Source: an uncultured Bariatricus sp. (lineage in GTDB: Bacteria > Bacillota > Clostridia > Lachnospirales > Lachnospiraceae). From it: a stretch of DNA of 64,000 nt. The stretch is taken from contig CAKRCD010000007.1 in assembly GCA_934307065.1 (NCBI GenBank), positions 1 through 64,000 of the forward strand, given 5' to 3'. Below the pieces are notes generated by a model that saw only the letters and a program-made list of their open reading frames with translations, was not told the origin of the DNA and made no database searches. Position 1 is the first letter of the stretch. Each line of letters opens with the position of its first letter. The translations under genes and the position numbers were made by a program. Below, in pieces: positions 9,358 through 17,608 of the stretch.

Positions 9358-10899
9358 ATGGCCTCACAAAAATCAAAATCTCACGCATATAAGGAAGAGC
9401 CAAAAATTGTCACATGTATAGAACATATATGTTCATTGGACCGAAAGACAATCCAAAAACATTTGGAATTTTTTAAAGCGGATATCTATTATTGTTCTTT
9501 TAACCAAGAAAACCCCATGTTTCATGATGCTACGCTGAAAAATACCGTTTTGTCTACTGAATTAGCCTATATTTATGAGCTTATTTGTAACTATTTTAAA
9601 TCACAAAATGCCTTTTCCTTTACTCTGCGCACAAAGACTAGTCCAAATAATTATATTCCAGATATAAAAACTCTTTCCAAGCTTCTAACTTTTGAATGGA
9701 ATGTATCAGATGATGATATCCCCTTATTGGCTCTTTATGTTTGCAGTACTCCTTTGGATACGAATAGCAATATAGAATCTTCTTCAAATAAAAAGAAGCA
9801 ATCAGTTAAAAAGATACGCTCAGCATCTTTTTTTTTCAAATCCTTAACTAAAACACTGCATTCTAAGATACGGGTGGCTTCAGACAATAATCTCGATTCG
9901 CAGGTATCCACATTCTTAAACAAAAAATATTTTTTATCCTTAGAAGAAATTTACAAAACATTCTCTAAAACACCTGAACAACGACAACTCATTCAAGAAG
10001 CAATATATCCTATCACCAGACTTTGTATTAATGCGTATAGTATTAATGACTTACCCCGATTAACCGCTTTCTCAGAGGCTATCCTTGCGGATTTTAAAGA
10101 ACAATTGTCAAATTATGCTGAAACCCTTTATGACTACGATACAGAATTTCGACCAGTACGCGAATCACAGTTAATTGGGTATTACTTTGAGAAGCTAGAT
10201 TTTTCATCTCAAAAATTACTTGCATCTATTCAAAAGAACCTAGACGAACATCATTTGTACCAAGGATATCCTTTATCCATTGATAATTACGATGAGTTTT
10301 ATAAACAAAGCATGGAAACCTTACAAACCATCTGTGACTGTCCTAAGGAATTTATCGACTCTTTGTCCGCTTTTTTCACAGCATTAAAAGAATGCCCTGA
10401 AATTATAACTGCGCAAAAGAACCACACCCTAACATACAATTTTTACAATGAGGAAGAACATACTGCACAACTACATCCCATCTTCTCTAAATATGCCATG
10501 GAAATAGAAAAGGATTTCAATAACTTCTTTGAAAAAATGAAAAAAGCATCTGATTCTACCAAATACATTAATACTATACCTGAACCAGATGATTATCTTA
10601 ATTTAGAAAAATCAATTTCTCGCACTTTAAAACGTTTAAATGACAAGCTTAAGAAAACTACGAATAACCTCCCAGAACTGATGGTTCAGCATCATGAAGG
10701 ACAACTAAGTAGTATTGGATATAGCCAATGTCCTTTGTCCAGTGAAAAAGTTTTCAAGATACTTAAGCTTTCATTCCCAAAACGCGAGTTCAGTTCAGAA
10801 ATCCTTGATATGATAAATCATTCTCAGATATACCCTTATTTTCTAGGCACTTTTTTACTCTACATTGATAACTTAGAAGATAATAATCATCTAGACTAA
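9358..10899 (+). CDS. Unknown 513-aa element protein
   Basis: I do not recognise a family. The protein is hydrophilic, without signal peptide or membrane segment, and mostly predicted-helical in character (for example LEKSISRTLKRLNDKLKKTTNN). It has a low-complexity Ser/Lys stretch around residue 145 (NIESSSNKKKQSVKKIR). The ATG follows AAAGGAGAGC. Base composition is distinctly AT-rich compared with the flanking chromosome. It is one of the few plus-strand genes in the left half of the element and is divergent from the helicase across a 140-bp gap. It could be cargo working with the helicase or an independent accessory gene. Confidence 0.7.
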   Translation: MASQKSKSHAYKEEPKIVTCIEHICSLDRKTIQKHLEFFKADIYYCSFNQENPMFHDATLKNTVLSTELAYIYELICNYFKSQNAFSFTLRTKTSPNNYIPDIKTLSKLLTFEWNVSDDDIPLLALYVCSTPLDTNSNIESSSNKKKQSVKKIRSASFFFKSLTKTLHSKIRVASDNNLDSQVSTFLNKKYFLSLEEIYKTFSKTPEQRQLIQEAIYPITRLCINAYSINDLPRLTAFSEAILADFKEQLSNYAETLYDYDTEFRPVRESQLIGYYFEKLDFSSQKLLASIQKNLDEHHLYQGYPLSIDNYDEFYKQSMETLQTICDCPKEFIDSLSAFFTALKECPEIITAQKNHTLTYNFYNEEEHTAQLHPIFSKYAMEIEKDFNNFFEKMKKASDSTKYINTIPEPDDYLNLEKSISRTLKRLNDKLKKTTNNLPELMVQHHEGQLSSIGYSQCPLSSEKVFKILKLSFPKREFSSEILDMINHSQIYPYFLGTFLLYIDNLEDNNHLD

Positions 10900-11018
10900 T
10901 TTCTGGATTTCCAATATGCTTTTATATGCCTTCTTCCACTTTTCCAGTTTTCTCATATTGGTTTAACATACATAGCTAATATATCGTACCCCTATGCTAA
11001 AACCTCTACCTTATGACA

Positions 11019-11046
11019 GAGGCTTGTCCCACCCCGGACAAGCCTC
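11019..11046. repeat. Perfect 11-bp inverted repeat without U-tract
   Basis: GAGGCTTGTCC and GGACAAGCCTC enclose a 6-nt loop (CACCCC) between the unknown 513-aa gene and the convergent resolvase gene. Neither side carries a T-run, so it may terminate weakly in both directions or be a protein or recombinase site. The rest of 10900-11089 shows nothing recognisable. Confidence 0.6.
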
Positions 11047-11089
11047 CCAAAAGGTTCATTTATAACAATGGCATATTTCCCAAAACTCA

Positions 11090-11707
11090 TTAAGTTTTTG
11101 GGTTACTCTCAAACTGTTTTACCATACGATAAAAACTACTACTGCTCATCTTCAATAACTGCATTGCTTCTTTCGCAGTTATCTTCTCTGCTCGCCAACA
11201 CTGATACACTTCTACAAAATTATCTGGTCTCTGTATCCTTGGTCGTCCTAAATGTTTCCCTTTTTTCTTAGCTGCCTCAATCCCTTCTCGTTGTCTTTGT
11301 TTGATTACTATTCGTTCCTGCTCCGCCATCGAAGCCAATACTTCTACAAGAATATTGGTAATCATATCAATAATCCATTTTTGCTGTTCCTCTACCTGAA
11401 CTAAAGTTGTAGGTAAATCAAGAATCATCAGACGAACACCATGTTCTTTAAACCATTGCAGTTCATTCTTAATATCACTTTTATTACGACTCAACCTGTC
11501 TAAAGACGTAATAATAAGGGTATCTCCAGTACGTAATCCCAACGCTCCCTTCAATGCCTGATATACTGGTCGGTCAAAATCTTTTCCGCTCTGTTTTTCC
11601 TGAAGTAAATTTTCTTCCGACACATATTCCCGTAACTTTTCTATTTGTCTATCTAAGTTTTGTTCTTTACTGCTTACCCTTGCATAGCCGAAAATTCTTC
11701 CTTGCAT
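11090..11707 (-). CDS. Small serine recombinase (resolvase/invertase family)
   Basis: This 205-aa protein has the classic resolvase N-terminal domain: FGYARVSSKEQNLDRQ (catalytic Ser in RVSS), ITSLDRLSRNK, and MAEQERIVIKQRQREG leading into a C-terminal HTH (EVYQCWRAEKITAKEAMQLL, then SSSSFYRMVK). The length is right for resolvases and invertases and much shorter than the 511-aa recombinase at the element's edge. It may resolve element multimers after conjugative transfer or invert a segment, though I saw no invertible repeats. It lies at the downstream end of the recombination gene block. Confidence 0.9.
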   Translation of the reverse strand: MQGRIFGYARVSSKEQNLDRQIEKLREYVSEENLLQEKQSGKDFDRPVYQALKGALGLRTGDTLIITSLDRLSRNKSDIKNELQWFKEHGVRLMILDLPTTLVQVEEQQKWIIDMITNILVEVLASMAEQERIVIKQRQREGIEAAKKKGKHLGRPRIQRPDNFVEVYQCWRAEKITAKEAMQLLKMSSSSFYRMVKQFESNPKT

Positions 11708-11719
11708 TTCTCATCCATC

Positions 11720-11788
11720 CTACAAGTCCAGCGCAATCTCAATAAGCTTCTTCCCGCATTTGGTAATCGCAATAACAATTCCCCACAT
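11720..11788 (-). CDS. Possible 22-aa peptide upstream of the resolvase
   Basis: An ATG at 11788 preceded by GGGAGTGAG reads MWGIVIAITKCGKK and then a short amphipathic LIEIALDL before TAG. It fits between the DUF5688 gene and the resolvase gene in the same direction. It may be a small leader or membrane-active peptide, or chance; only the ribosome binding site and position support it. Confidence 0.3.
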   Translation of the reverse strand: MWGIVIAITKCGKKLIEIALDL

Positions 11789-11803
11789 CACACTCACTCC
11801 CTT

Positions 11804-12625
11804 CTATCCTACAATCTCTATTTCATCCGCATTCCGGTTATATAGATATATCGAATCAGAAAGAAAATCTTCTTCCGTCATAATATCCTTGTCAGAATTA
11901 ATATCACGAACTATCTGTTTGAGTTCCTGTACAGAAATGCCAAAATCACTCTTTAACAAAAGTGTCTCGTGAATACTGCTCGGAAGAATGAATACATCAC
12001 AATCATTTTTCTCAGCAAATTTCTTCACTTCATCACTGAAGAACATCCCTGCCGCACCTCTGTATTTCGACTGATTCGTAAGAATATTCACATCAGCTAA
12101 TTTTAGTAGTCTATAATCACGGTTCTGAAAACATTGACGATATAAATCATCTTCCGTAACTCCCCATACTTCCAGAAAGTGCTTTGATATTCTAACAGAG
12201 CTGAAACTTCCTTTTAATAAATCCACTTTCAAATAATAAAGTATGAGCAAATCCAGTTTTTCCCGATATATGCCCTCCGCGCTTGATACCAACGCAAGGT
12301 TCCTTTCTTTATTTAATACGACTGGAAAAATCTTTGTCTTATCCATTTCCCATGAACTAAGCACTCCATTTTCCAAATCTTCTCCGGGATAATCCACACC
12401 ACCTCTGATAATGTTTAAAACTGCTTCCATATCTTCTGTAACCGAATAGATGTCATACAAATGTTTCAATCTCAGAAATGGAGAGGCATCCTTTTCCGTC
12501 AGCAATACTAACCCTTCCTCCATCCGATTAATACCCGGCATTGATTCTATTTCATATTTCTTTTCAGGGCACTCATTCTCCAAGCATTCCACAATGCGTC
12601 CTTTAAATTCTTCATAACTATACAT
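11804..12625 (-). CDS. DUF5688 family protein
   Basis: This 273-aa soluble protein has features I associate with DUF5688, a family abundant in Lachnospiraceae mobile elements: the N-terminal MYSYEEFKGRI, a middle segment LRLKHLYDIYSVTEDME, and C-terminal FILPSSIHETLLL. No catalytic motif is obvious and the function is unknown. It is in the same direction as the DUF6809, RecT and YqaJ genes upstream, with a 15-bp gap to the DUF6809 gene, so it is probably co-transcribed with the recombination block. Confidence 0.65.
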   Translation of the reverse strand: MYSYEEFKGRIVECLENECPEKKYEIESMPGINRMEEGLVLLTEKDASPFLRLKHLYDIYSVTEDMEAVLNIIRGGVDYPGEDLENGVLSSWEMDKTKIFPVVLNKERNLALVSSAEGIYREKLDLLILYYLKVDLLKGSFSSVRISKHFLEVWGVTEDDLYRQCFQNRDYRLLKLADVNILTNQSKYRGAAGMFFSDEVKKFAEKNDCDVFILPSSIHETLLLKSDFGISVQELKQIVRDINSDKDIMTEEDFLSDSIYLYNRNADEIEIVG

Positions 12626-12640
12626 TTTTCATCCTTCTTT

Positions 12641-12985
12641 CTATTTGTATTCTACAATTCCTTCATACTCTGCTAAGTGCAGTCCATCCCTGCATCCTCT
12701 GAAATAGAACAGCCTTTGATACATCTCCATGATTTCTGTCTCTGTCCTTATCAGTAATGCAAGCTTCTGTGCTTCTGCTTGCGACAGTACAAAATCTTCT
12801 TCTACATCATTTTCCATAAGCTGTGCAAACTTGGGATACGCTTCATAAATAGAGGTCCGGATTCTTTCCAATTCAAGAAAGTAATCCGAACCTCTTTTCA
12901 AATCATGTCTTATTTCTTTTTCTTCTTCTTCAAACAGCATATTGAGCCAGTCTGGGGCATTTCTGCTAAACAAATCATCCAACAT
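12641..12985 (-). CDS. DUF6809-like small protein
   Basis: This 114-aa acidic, helical protein starts MLDDLFSRNAPDW and contains ELERIRTSIYEAYPKF. The start is the ATG at 12985, 8 nt after GAGGG; a longer frame would translate that ribosome binding site. It resembles a family of small proteins (DUF6809) found next to RecT and YqaJ in Clostridia elements; the assignment is from memory and not certain. It lies 13 bp after the recT stop codon. Function unknown. Confidence 0.6.
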   Translation of the reverse strand: MLDDLFSRNAPDWLNMLFEEEEKEIRHDLKRGSDYFLELERIRTSIYEAYPKFAQLMENDVEEDFVLSQAEAQKLALLIRTETEIMEMYQRLFYFRGCRDGLHLAEYEGIVEYK

Positions 12986-12998
12986 CTTTGTTCCCTCT

Positions 12999-13814
12999 TT
13001 ATGCATCTTTTTCCGTAAATTCCACGTCCCAGATTTCTTTGCCCTGAACCTCGCTCATGTCTTCCGCTATCTCTGTTTTAATCGTTTCATCCGTTGATAG
13101 TGCTTTTCGAAAATCTGATTTGAGAGGTGCATATTTAAGGGCCTGCTTTATAACTGTTTTCTTTGCCATTCCCACGTAATTGTTTTTCCATGGACTAAAG
13201 GAACTATCAAAAGTCTTGGAGTATTCTTTTGCATACTCATCCATATCCGCTTTACTCATTACTTCAAAACCAAATCCACCATTCGTCAGTTTATAAAGAC
13301 CATAAAATGCCTTTACTTCCCCTCTGTTTTCCAACGCAGGACGATGAATCAGCTTTGAATTTAACCCTAATTCGTAAATAAATTCGTCATTTTCATACAC
13401 CGCCTGAGCCTGAATAACCTGCATTTGCGGATTACGATAACTTAAATCTATTAGTCCTTTATACCCTACCTGAAACTGACATTCTAAAATGCCTTTATTA
13501 TTATAAGGAATTAAATATGCCTGACCTAGTGGGGTATTCGGTTCTAATCCAAGTTGCGCTGCATTCATAAGTGCTGCAAGAAAACTCATTTGCGTACATT
13601 CACGTAATTTCGGTGTAGTATTTAATGCGGATAATGCCATTCTGGTAAAACGTTCAGGTGTGATTACTTCTGGAAGTGCCCGTTTAATTTCAGGCTCCAT
13701 TACCTTTATCAATTCCGCAATACTCATAGACTTTTTTAACTTAGTCTCACTTTTGACATCCTCTGCTTTCTTCGCCAGTTCTTTCTTTACCTGCTCCGGT
13801 TTTTCTGCTACCAT
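12999..13814 (-). CDS. recT: RecT single-strand annealing recombinase
   Basis: RecT binds and anneals single-stranded DNA and works with a 5'-3' exonuclease in homologous recombination. The 271-aa protein has the family core: PERFTRMALSALNTTPKL, SFLAALMNAAQLGLEPNT, AYLIPYNNKG, FQVGYKGLIDLSYR and KKTVIKQALKYAPL. The start at 13814 follows AAGGAGAG. Its partner nuclease (YqaJ type) is encoded immediately upstream, with a hairpin between them that may lower recT expression. The pair probably serves recombination or repair of element DNA after transfer. Confidence 0.95.
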   Translation of the reverse strand: MVAEKPEQVKKELAKKAEDVKSETKLKKSMSIAELIKVMEPEIKRALPEVITPERFTRMALSALNTTPKLRECTQMSFLAALMNAAQLGLEPNTPLGQAYLIPYNNKGILECQFQVGYKGLIDLSYRNPQMQVIQAQAVYENDEFIYELGLNSKLIHRPALENRGEVKAFYGLYKLTNGGFGFEVMSKADMDEYAKEYSKTFDSSFSPWKNNYVGMAKKTVIKQALKYAPLKSDFRKALSTDETIKTEIAEDMSEVQGKEIWDVEFTEKDA

Positions 13815-13833
13815 TTTTTCTCTCCTTCCATGC

Positions 13834-13862
13834 AAAAAGGGATGAACCTTTTAGTCCATCCC
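13834..13862 (-). terminator. Intra-operon hairpin between yqaJ-like gene and recT
   Basis: Arms GGGATG (plus some internal pairing) and CATCCC, then TTTTT on the minus strand, sit between the nuclease and recT genes. It looks like an intrinsic terminator or attenuator that would reduce recT relative to the nuclease. Confidence 0.6.
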
Positions 13863-13879
13863 ACATTTATTTTTCAGTA

Positions 13880-14806
13880 TTATGCTGCTTTTATCGTAAA
13901 TCGTCTGCTTGTAGATGATTTCTGATATTGTTTGTAAATATCCGGACGCTCCATTTTCAATAGCTTCGTATCAATCCTGTTGGTTTCTACTGGTTTCCAT
14001 AATACTTGAAAATGGTTATTTTCTGCGATTTCTGCATTTCCTAAATATATTTTCAATTCCTGCTCTATCTGTGTCTTTTCCAGTCCAAGCTTATCTATAA
14101 GACGGACAAGTTCCTCTCTCCGATAAAGTTTTTCATCAAATCCAGTAAGTGAAATCACCTCTCCTGAAGATTCTTTAAAGCGTCCTGCAATCACTTTATC
14201 CGCCACCGTAGAACCATCTGGTTCAGGAAGTATCCGCTTCTGTACGTGATTTTCCCAGAAGCTTTTTTCTATCTGAATCAGATTGGAAATGACTTCCTCA
14301 TCCCGTTCTAACTTATACCACTTAAACTCTCTGCCATAAATCAATACTGCAATATACCATGCATCTGCATTCATTACACTCATATAGTGAAAGCACTGCA
14401 TTTGATAAGATACAGGAATCTTTCCATCCACCCATTGTTTCTCTACATACGGACTGGCTGTTTTAATTTCCAGTCCTGCATTTTCCCCAACAATCATTCG
14501 GTCTACATCTGCAAGCATGAAGGGATATTTTTCATCATAAAACATTGCATTGGCTCTACGGACTTTCTTACCAGTATCTTCTGTAAAACGTTTGGCAACA
14601 TATTCCTCAAAATCCCGTCCCTGACGCATTGCTTCATTATCATAAGATTCCACTTCTTCTGATGTCTTATCATAATATACTTTCATAGCATTGCTATATG
14701 GATTAAATCCGCATATTGCTCCTGCGTCTGAACCACCGATTCCTCTTTTTCGATAACGAAGCCATTCTTCTCTTGGCAGATGTAACGTATTTACCAGTTT
14801 TTTCAT
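13880..14806 (-). CDS. YqaJ-type viral recombinase (lambda-exonuclease-like nuclease)
   Basis: This 308-aa PD-(D/E)XK nuclease of the YqaJ family resects double-stranded ends to give substrate for RecT. Visible landmarks are RKRGIGGSDAGAICGFNPY, MRQGRDFEEYVAKRF, then FMLADVDRMI and GLEIKTASPY, which supply the catalytic Asp and Glu-x-Lys, and PVSYQMQCFHYMSVM. The start at 14806 overlaps the stop of the upstream 118-aa gene by one base. The operon order DUF932, unknown, YqaJ, RecT is typical of Firmicutes phages and integrative elements. Confidence 0.93.
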   Translation of the reverse strand: MKKLVNTLHLPREEWLRYRKRGIGGSDAGAICGFNPYSNAMKVYYDKTSEEVESYDNEAMRQGRDFEEYVAKRFTEDTGKKVRRANAMFYDEKYPFMLADVDRMIVGENAGLEIKTASPYVEKQWVDGKIPVSYQMQCFHYMSVMNADAWYIAVLIYGREFKWYKLERDEEVISNLIQIEKSFWENHVQKRILPEPDGSTVADKVIAGRFKESSGEVISLTGFDEKLYRREELVRLIDKLGLEKTQIEQELKIYLGNAEIAENNHFQVLWKPVETNRIDTKLLKMERPDIYKQYQKSSTSRRFTIKAA

Positions 14807-15135
14807 TATGCGGCTTCTCCTTCCTTTACTTCCAACTTCTTCAGTTCATCTTTCAGACATCTCATCATCTCTGACTGTTGGGAATCTTCCCTTTCTAACC
14901 ATCTGTCAAATAAAAATGCCAGAAGATTCGGAAACAGCATTAACGATATTAAAAGCTGCTGCGAAAGCTCCTGACTTATTTCTAGCATGTATTCATATAT
15001 ATTCACCATACAATCAATCTGATAGGAATGCTGATAAATTTCTTCCGGTTCCATAGAAATCTGTTCTTCCTTAAAATGCTGAATTTCAAGGCTAATCTTT
15101 GCACAAAACAATTCCTTTAAATCACAAAGTCCCAT
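14806..15135 (-). CDS. Hypothetical 109-aa recombination-operon protein
   Basis: This small helical, acidic protein starts MGLCDLKELFCAKISLE. The ATG at 15135 follows AGGAGAGAG; an in-frame longer version would include that site. It contains IDCMVNIYEYMLEI and a hydrophobic stretch (LLISLMLFPNLLAFLF) too interrupted to call a membrane span. It is sandwiched and coupled between the DUF932 gene (overlap or near-overlap) and the YqaJ nuclease gene. I do not recognise the family. Confidence 0.7.
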   Translation of the reverse strand: MGLCDLKELFCAKISLEIQHFKEEQISMEPEEIYQHSYQIDCMVNIYEYMLEISQELSQQLLISLMLFPNLLAFLFDRWLEREDSQQSEMMRCLKDELKKLEVKEGEAA

Positions 15136-15149
15136 ACCGTTCTCTCTCC

Positions 15150-16082
15150 TTAAGCTGCGCAAATCATTTGATATGCCTTATCAATCAGTGGATTTCCTTC
15201 TACCGTCCTTGCAAACAGATTTTCTTTATAATTTGCAGTTTTTCTTAATGGCTGCGCATGTGTGGCAAAATCTGATACTGCATTGATAAAACGGTAAGCA
15301 TTATTTCCAACTTCTTTCAAATCAGGTGCGTCAAAATATCTCGCCTGCATATCTTCTCTAAGCCGGAAGATATTCTTTCTCTGTAAAGGTGTCATATCCC
15401 CTTCCATTGGAAGTAGAATTTCAATGTACTCTTTTACTTTCCGGTCCGTTAATTGAATCCGTCTTAAGTTATCAAATTCTTTTCCAAGATGGTCCATATA
15501 CTTTTCTGCCATGAAAAGTGTATTCTTAGCTTCCTCCATCTTCTCCTGAATATTTCCGGTATGCACCATACTCCATGAACGTTTTGCTGTTCTGAGTGCC
15601 AGATTCAATGTGTTATTGCAAACAACACGAATCGGTGTCAATGCTACACGGACTGCTCCTGAACCATCATGTGTATTAGAGAAAACCAGATACGGACTGA
15701 TTCTTTCTCCTGAAATAATATACTCTTGCGGAAGATGTGCTAATAACCACACCTTTTTTCCACCTTGCAAAGAGCCTGCAGTTTCATAACGGACACCTTC
15801 ACCAAGTAATGCGTCTGTAAATGCAAACGCTTCTTCATTCTGAATTACCTTATAACGGTCTGTTACAACACCCAAAACCTTTCGGTCTGTATCTCTTACA
15901 TTTACCCGATACCCCTCAATCTTTTCTTTTGTTTCCGTAAAAACAGGCTCCTGTACTACTTTCCAATCCAGTCCTGCTATTTTAAGTGCTTCCTTTGATT
16001 TCGGTGCCTCCATAACTTTAGTTCCCAAGCCATGCCATGGTTTCTCCCTTACATAAAACATTGTTTCTACATTTGCTGCCAT
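15150..16082 (-). CDS. DUF932 family protein
   Basis: This 310-aa protein carries hallmarks of DUF932 (phage/plasmid-like TIGR03299 group): KPWHGLGTKV at the N-terminus, LGVVTDRYKVIQNEEAF, SPYLVFSNTHDGSGAVRV and TPIRVVCNNTLNLAL. Members occur in phages, plasmids and integrative elements next to recombination genes; the biochemical role is not established. It is the first gene of the recombination operon, directly downstream of a terminator that closes the membrane-module operon. Confidence 0.9.
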   Translation of the reverse strand: MAANVETMFYVREKPWHGLGTKVMEAPKSKEALKIAGLDWKVVQEPVFTETKEKIEGYRVNVRDTDRKVLGVVTDRYKVIQNEEAFAFTDALLGEGVRYETAGSLQGGKKVWLLAHLPQEYIISGERISPYLVFSNTHDGSGAVRVALTPIRVVCNNTLNLALRTAKRSWSMVHTGNIQEKMEEAKNTLFMAEKYMDHLGKEFDNLRRIQLTDRKVKEYIEILLPMEGDMTPLQRKNIFRLREDMQARYFDAPDLKEVGNNAYRFINAVSDFATHAQPLRKTANYKENLFARTVEGNPLIDKAYQMICAA

Positions 16083-16104
16083 AATTGATTTTCCTCCTTT
16101 TCAA

Positions 16105-16139
16105 AATAAAAGACCAGAGCCTTGTTTGGTTCTGGTCTT
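16105..16139 (-). terminator. Terminator of the SPFH/zinc-ribbon operon
   Basis: A 12-bp stem AAGACCAGAGCC / GGTTCTGGTCTT with one mismatch pair, followed on the minus strand by TTTTATTTT. It separates the membrane-protein module (16216-20457) from the recombination operon. Confidence 0.8.
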
Positions 16140-16215
16140 ATTACACTTTGATAATATACAATTATGCAGTTTTTAATTTACAATTGTCTTTAAAGTTTCC
16201 CAAGATTGCACTCAT

Positions 16216-17568
16216 CTACGATACTGGATAGTAATCTGTATTTACATATTCCACATTATCTGTAACAGCATCCAACATATCATATCCCGTACTTCCCTCT
16301 CGTGTAATTACAAAAACACCTGCATCACTCCAAGTCAAAATGAAATACAATCCGTCTCCCCAATCTATCACTGCATTGTATGCATCTACAATTGTTCCAT
16401 CCATTCCCCCGCCTACTCCTCCTAAATATGCAGGCAGTTCCCATGTTCCCATAGCTACATTGATATGATCATTATCTATTACTTCTACATTAATTATTCC
16501 AAAATCACCTGCGCTTCCACTTTGATATGTTCCCGAAACACCTATAAATGATTCTTGAGTACTGTTTCCTTTCATTTCATCTTCAACACTCTTTATCAAA
16601 GCTACATTAGTTTTCTCATATTCATTAAACTCTGTTTCAGCATTAAAATCATCTATGGAAACAGTTCCCTGATACCATGACTTTGATTCGAAATAATTTT
16701 GTAAATCTTCCGAATGAAAAATTACTCCATGTCGGGCAAATATTTCATTTCGTCCGATACGCATTTTTTCAAGTCCTACTTCCTGAACCTGTATTTTCAT
16801 CAGATGTTCACTATCACTATTTGGAAAAATATAGTCTGTTTCAGTATTATTAATATTTTCAGTCTCTGCCGTTGTCTGCTTATCAGTTCCTATATTATAT
16901 GACTCAATATCCTCTGCTATAAATTTAGGAATCGCTTTGCCATCAATTTTAACTCCTCCATCAAAAGTTAAAGTTGCCTGAAATGTAGCTGTATTTCCAC
17001 CCTCTATATCTGCTGAAGCATTGTTAAGCCATTCCCACGTATTTGCGTTACTTCCGTCTTTCTGCTCTATAAAAATCGGGTCTCCTAATGAAGTCAAAAT
17101 ATGTACACAATAATTATTGCTCTCTCTTGCTGAAACTGGTAAATCAACAACTATATCTGTACGTACTTTTCCCGGATATCCATCCTCTACCCACTGTTGA
17201 TAGCCACCTACTTCTTCCATGGTTTGTACTTTTATCTCGCTGTCAGTTTCTTTATCATTACTACCACCCATAGAATTTACTAATACGAACAACACAATTA
17301 CAATTAAAATCCAAAACCATATTTTTTTAAAAATAGGTTTCTTTTTCTTTCCTTTACCAACCTTATCATTATGTGATGGTTCCCCTATGAAAACATTACT
17401 ATGTGATGGTTCATCCACAAAAATATCTTTTTGTGATGGTTCGTTTACATAAATATCATTTCCCTCAGATTCATTTACAAAAATATCATTTTGTTGAATT
17501 GAACTTCCACAAAACGGGCACGTCTGCCAATCTTCTTCTAATTTTTTCCCACAATTTTTGCAATACAT
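16216..17568 (-). CDS. Zinc-ribbon, single-TM, YARHG-domain protein
   Basis: This 450-aa membrane-anchored protein starts with a zinc ribbon (CKNCGKKL ... CPFCG, residues 3-21). Four 10-residue repeats of the type DIFVNEPSQ follow (residues about 27-67), then one transmembrane helix (KIWFWILIVIVLFVLVNSMG, about 82-101) and an extracytoplasmic region. That region includes a YARHG domain (MRIGRNEIFARHGVIF, about 275-320), a domain of unknown function seen in cell-surface proteins. The ribbon side faces the cytoplasm by the positive-inside rule. It is the last gene of the four-gene module with SPFH, zinc-ribbon and DUF975 proteins. Role unknown; envelope stress or signalling is a guess. Confidence 0.8.
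   Translation of the reverse strand: MYCKNCGKKLEEDWQTCPFCGSSIQQNDIFVNESEGNDIYVNEPSQKDIFVDEPSHSNVFIGEPSHNDKVGKGKKKKPIFKKIWFWILIVIVLFVLVNSMGGSNDKETDSEIKVQTMEEVGGYQQWVEDGYPGKVRTDIVVDLPVSARESNNYCVHILTSLGDPIFIEQKDGSNANTWEWLNNASADIEGGNTATFQATLTFDGGVKIDGKAIPKFIAEDIESYNIGTDKQTTAETENINNTETDYIFPNSDSEHLMKIQVQEVGLEKMRIGRNEIFARHGVIFHSEDLQNYFESKSWYQGTVSIDDFNAETEFNEYEKTNVALIKSVEDEMKGNSTQESFIGVSGTYQSGSAGDFGIINVEVIDNDHINVAMGTWELPAYLGGVGGGMDGTIVDAYNAVIDWGDGLYFILTWSDAGVFVITREGSTGYDMLDAVTDNVEYVNTDYYPVS
17368..17490 (-). repeat. Four tandem 30-bp coding repeats
   Basis: Within the YARHG gene four in-frame 30-bp units encode variants of DIFVNEPSHN between the zinc ribbon and the membrane helix. The units are diverged but clearly periodic, giving a flexible acidic linker. 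Confidence 0.75.
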
Positions 17569-17608
17569 ATTTCTTGCCCCTTCTTCCTTTATCTCTTGTC
17601 CTATATTT

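Noticed and set aside
11090..11707. Small resolvase as the enzyme that inserted the element in spoIIID
   Set aside because: It is far from the junctions and of the short resolvase class; the 511-aa recombinase abuts attL and suits the attP dyad.
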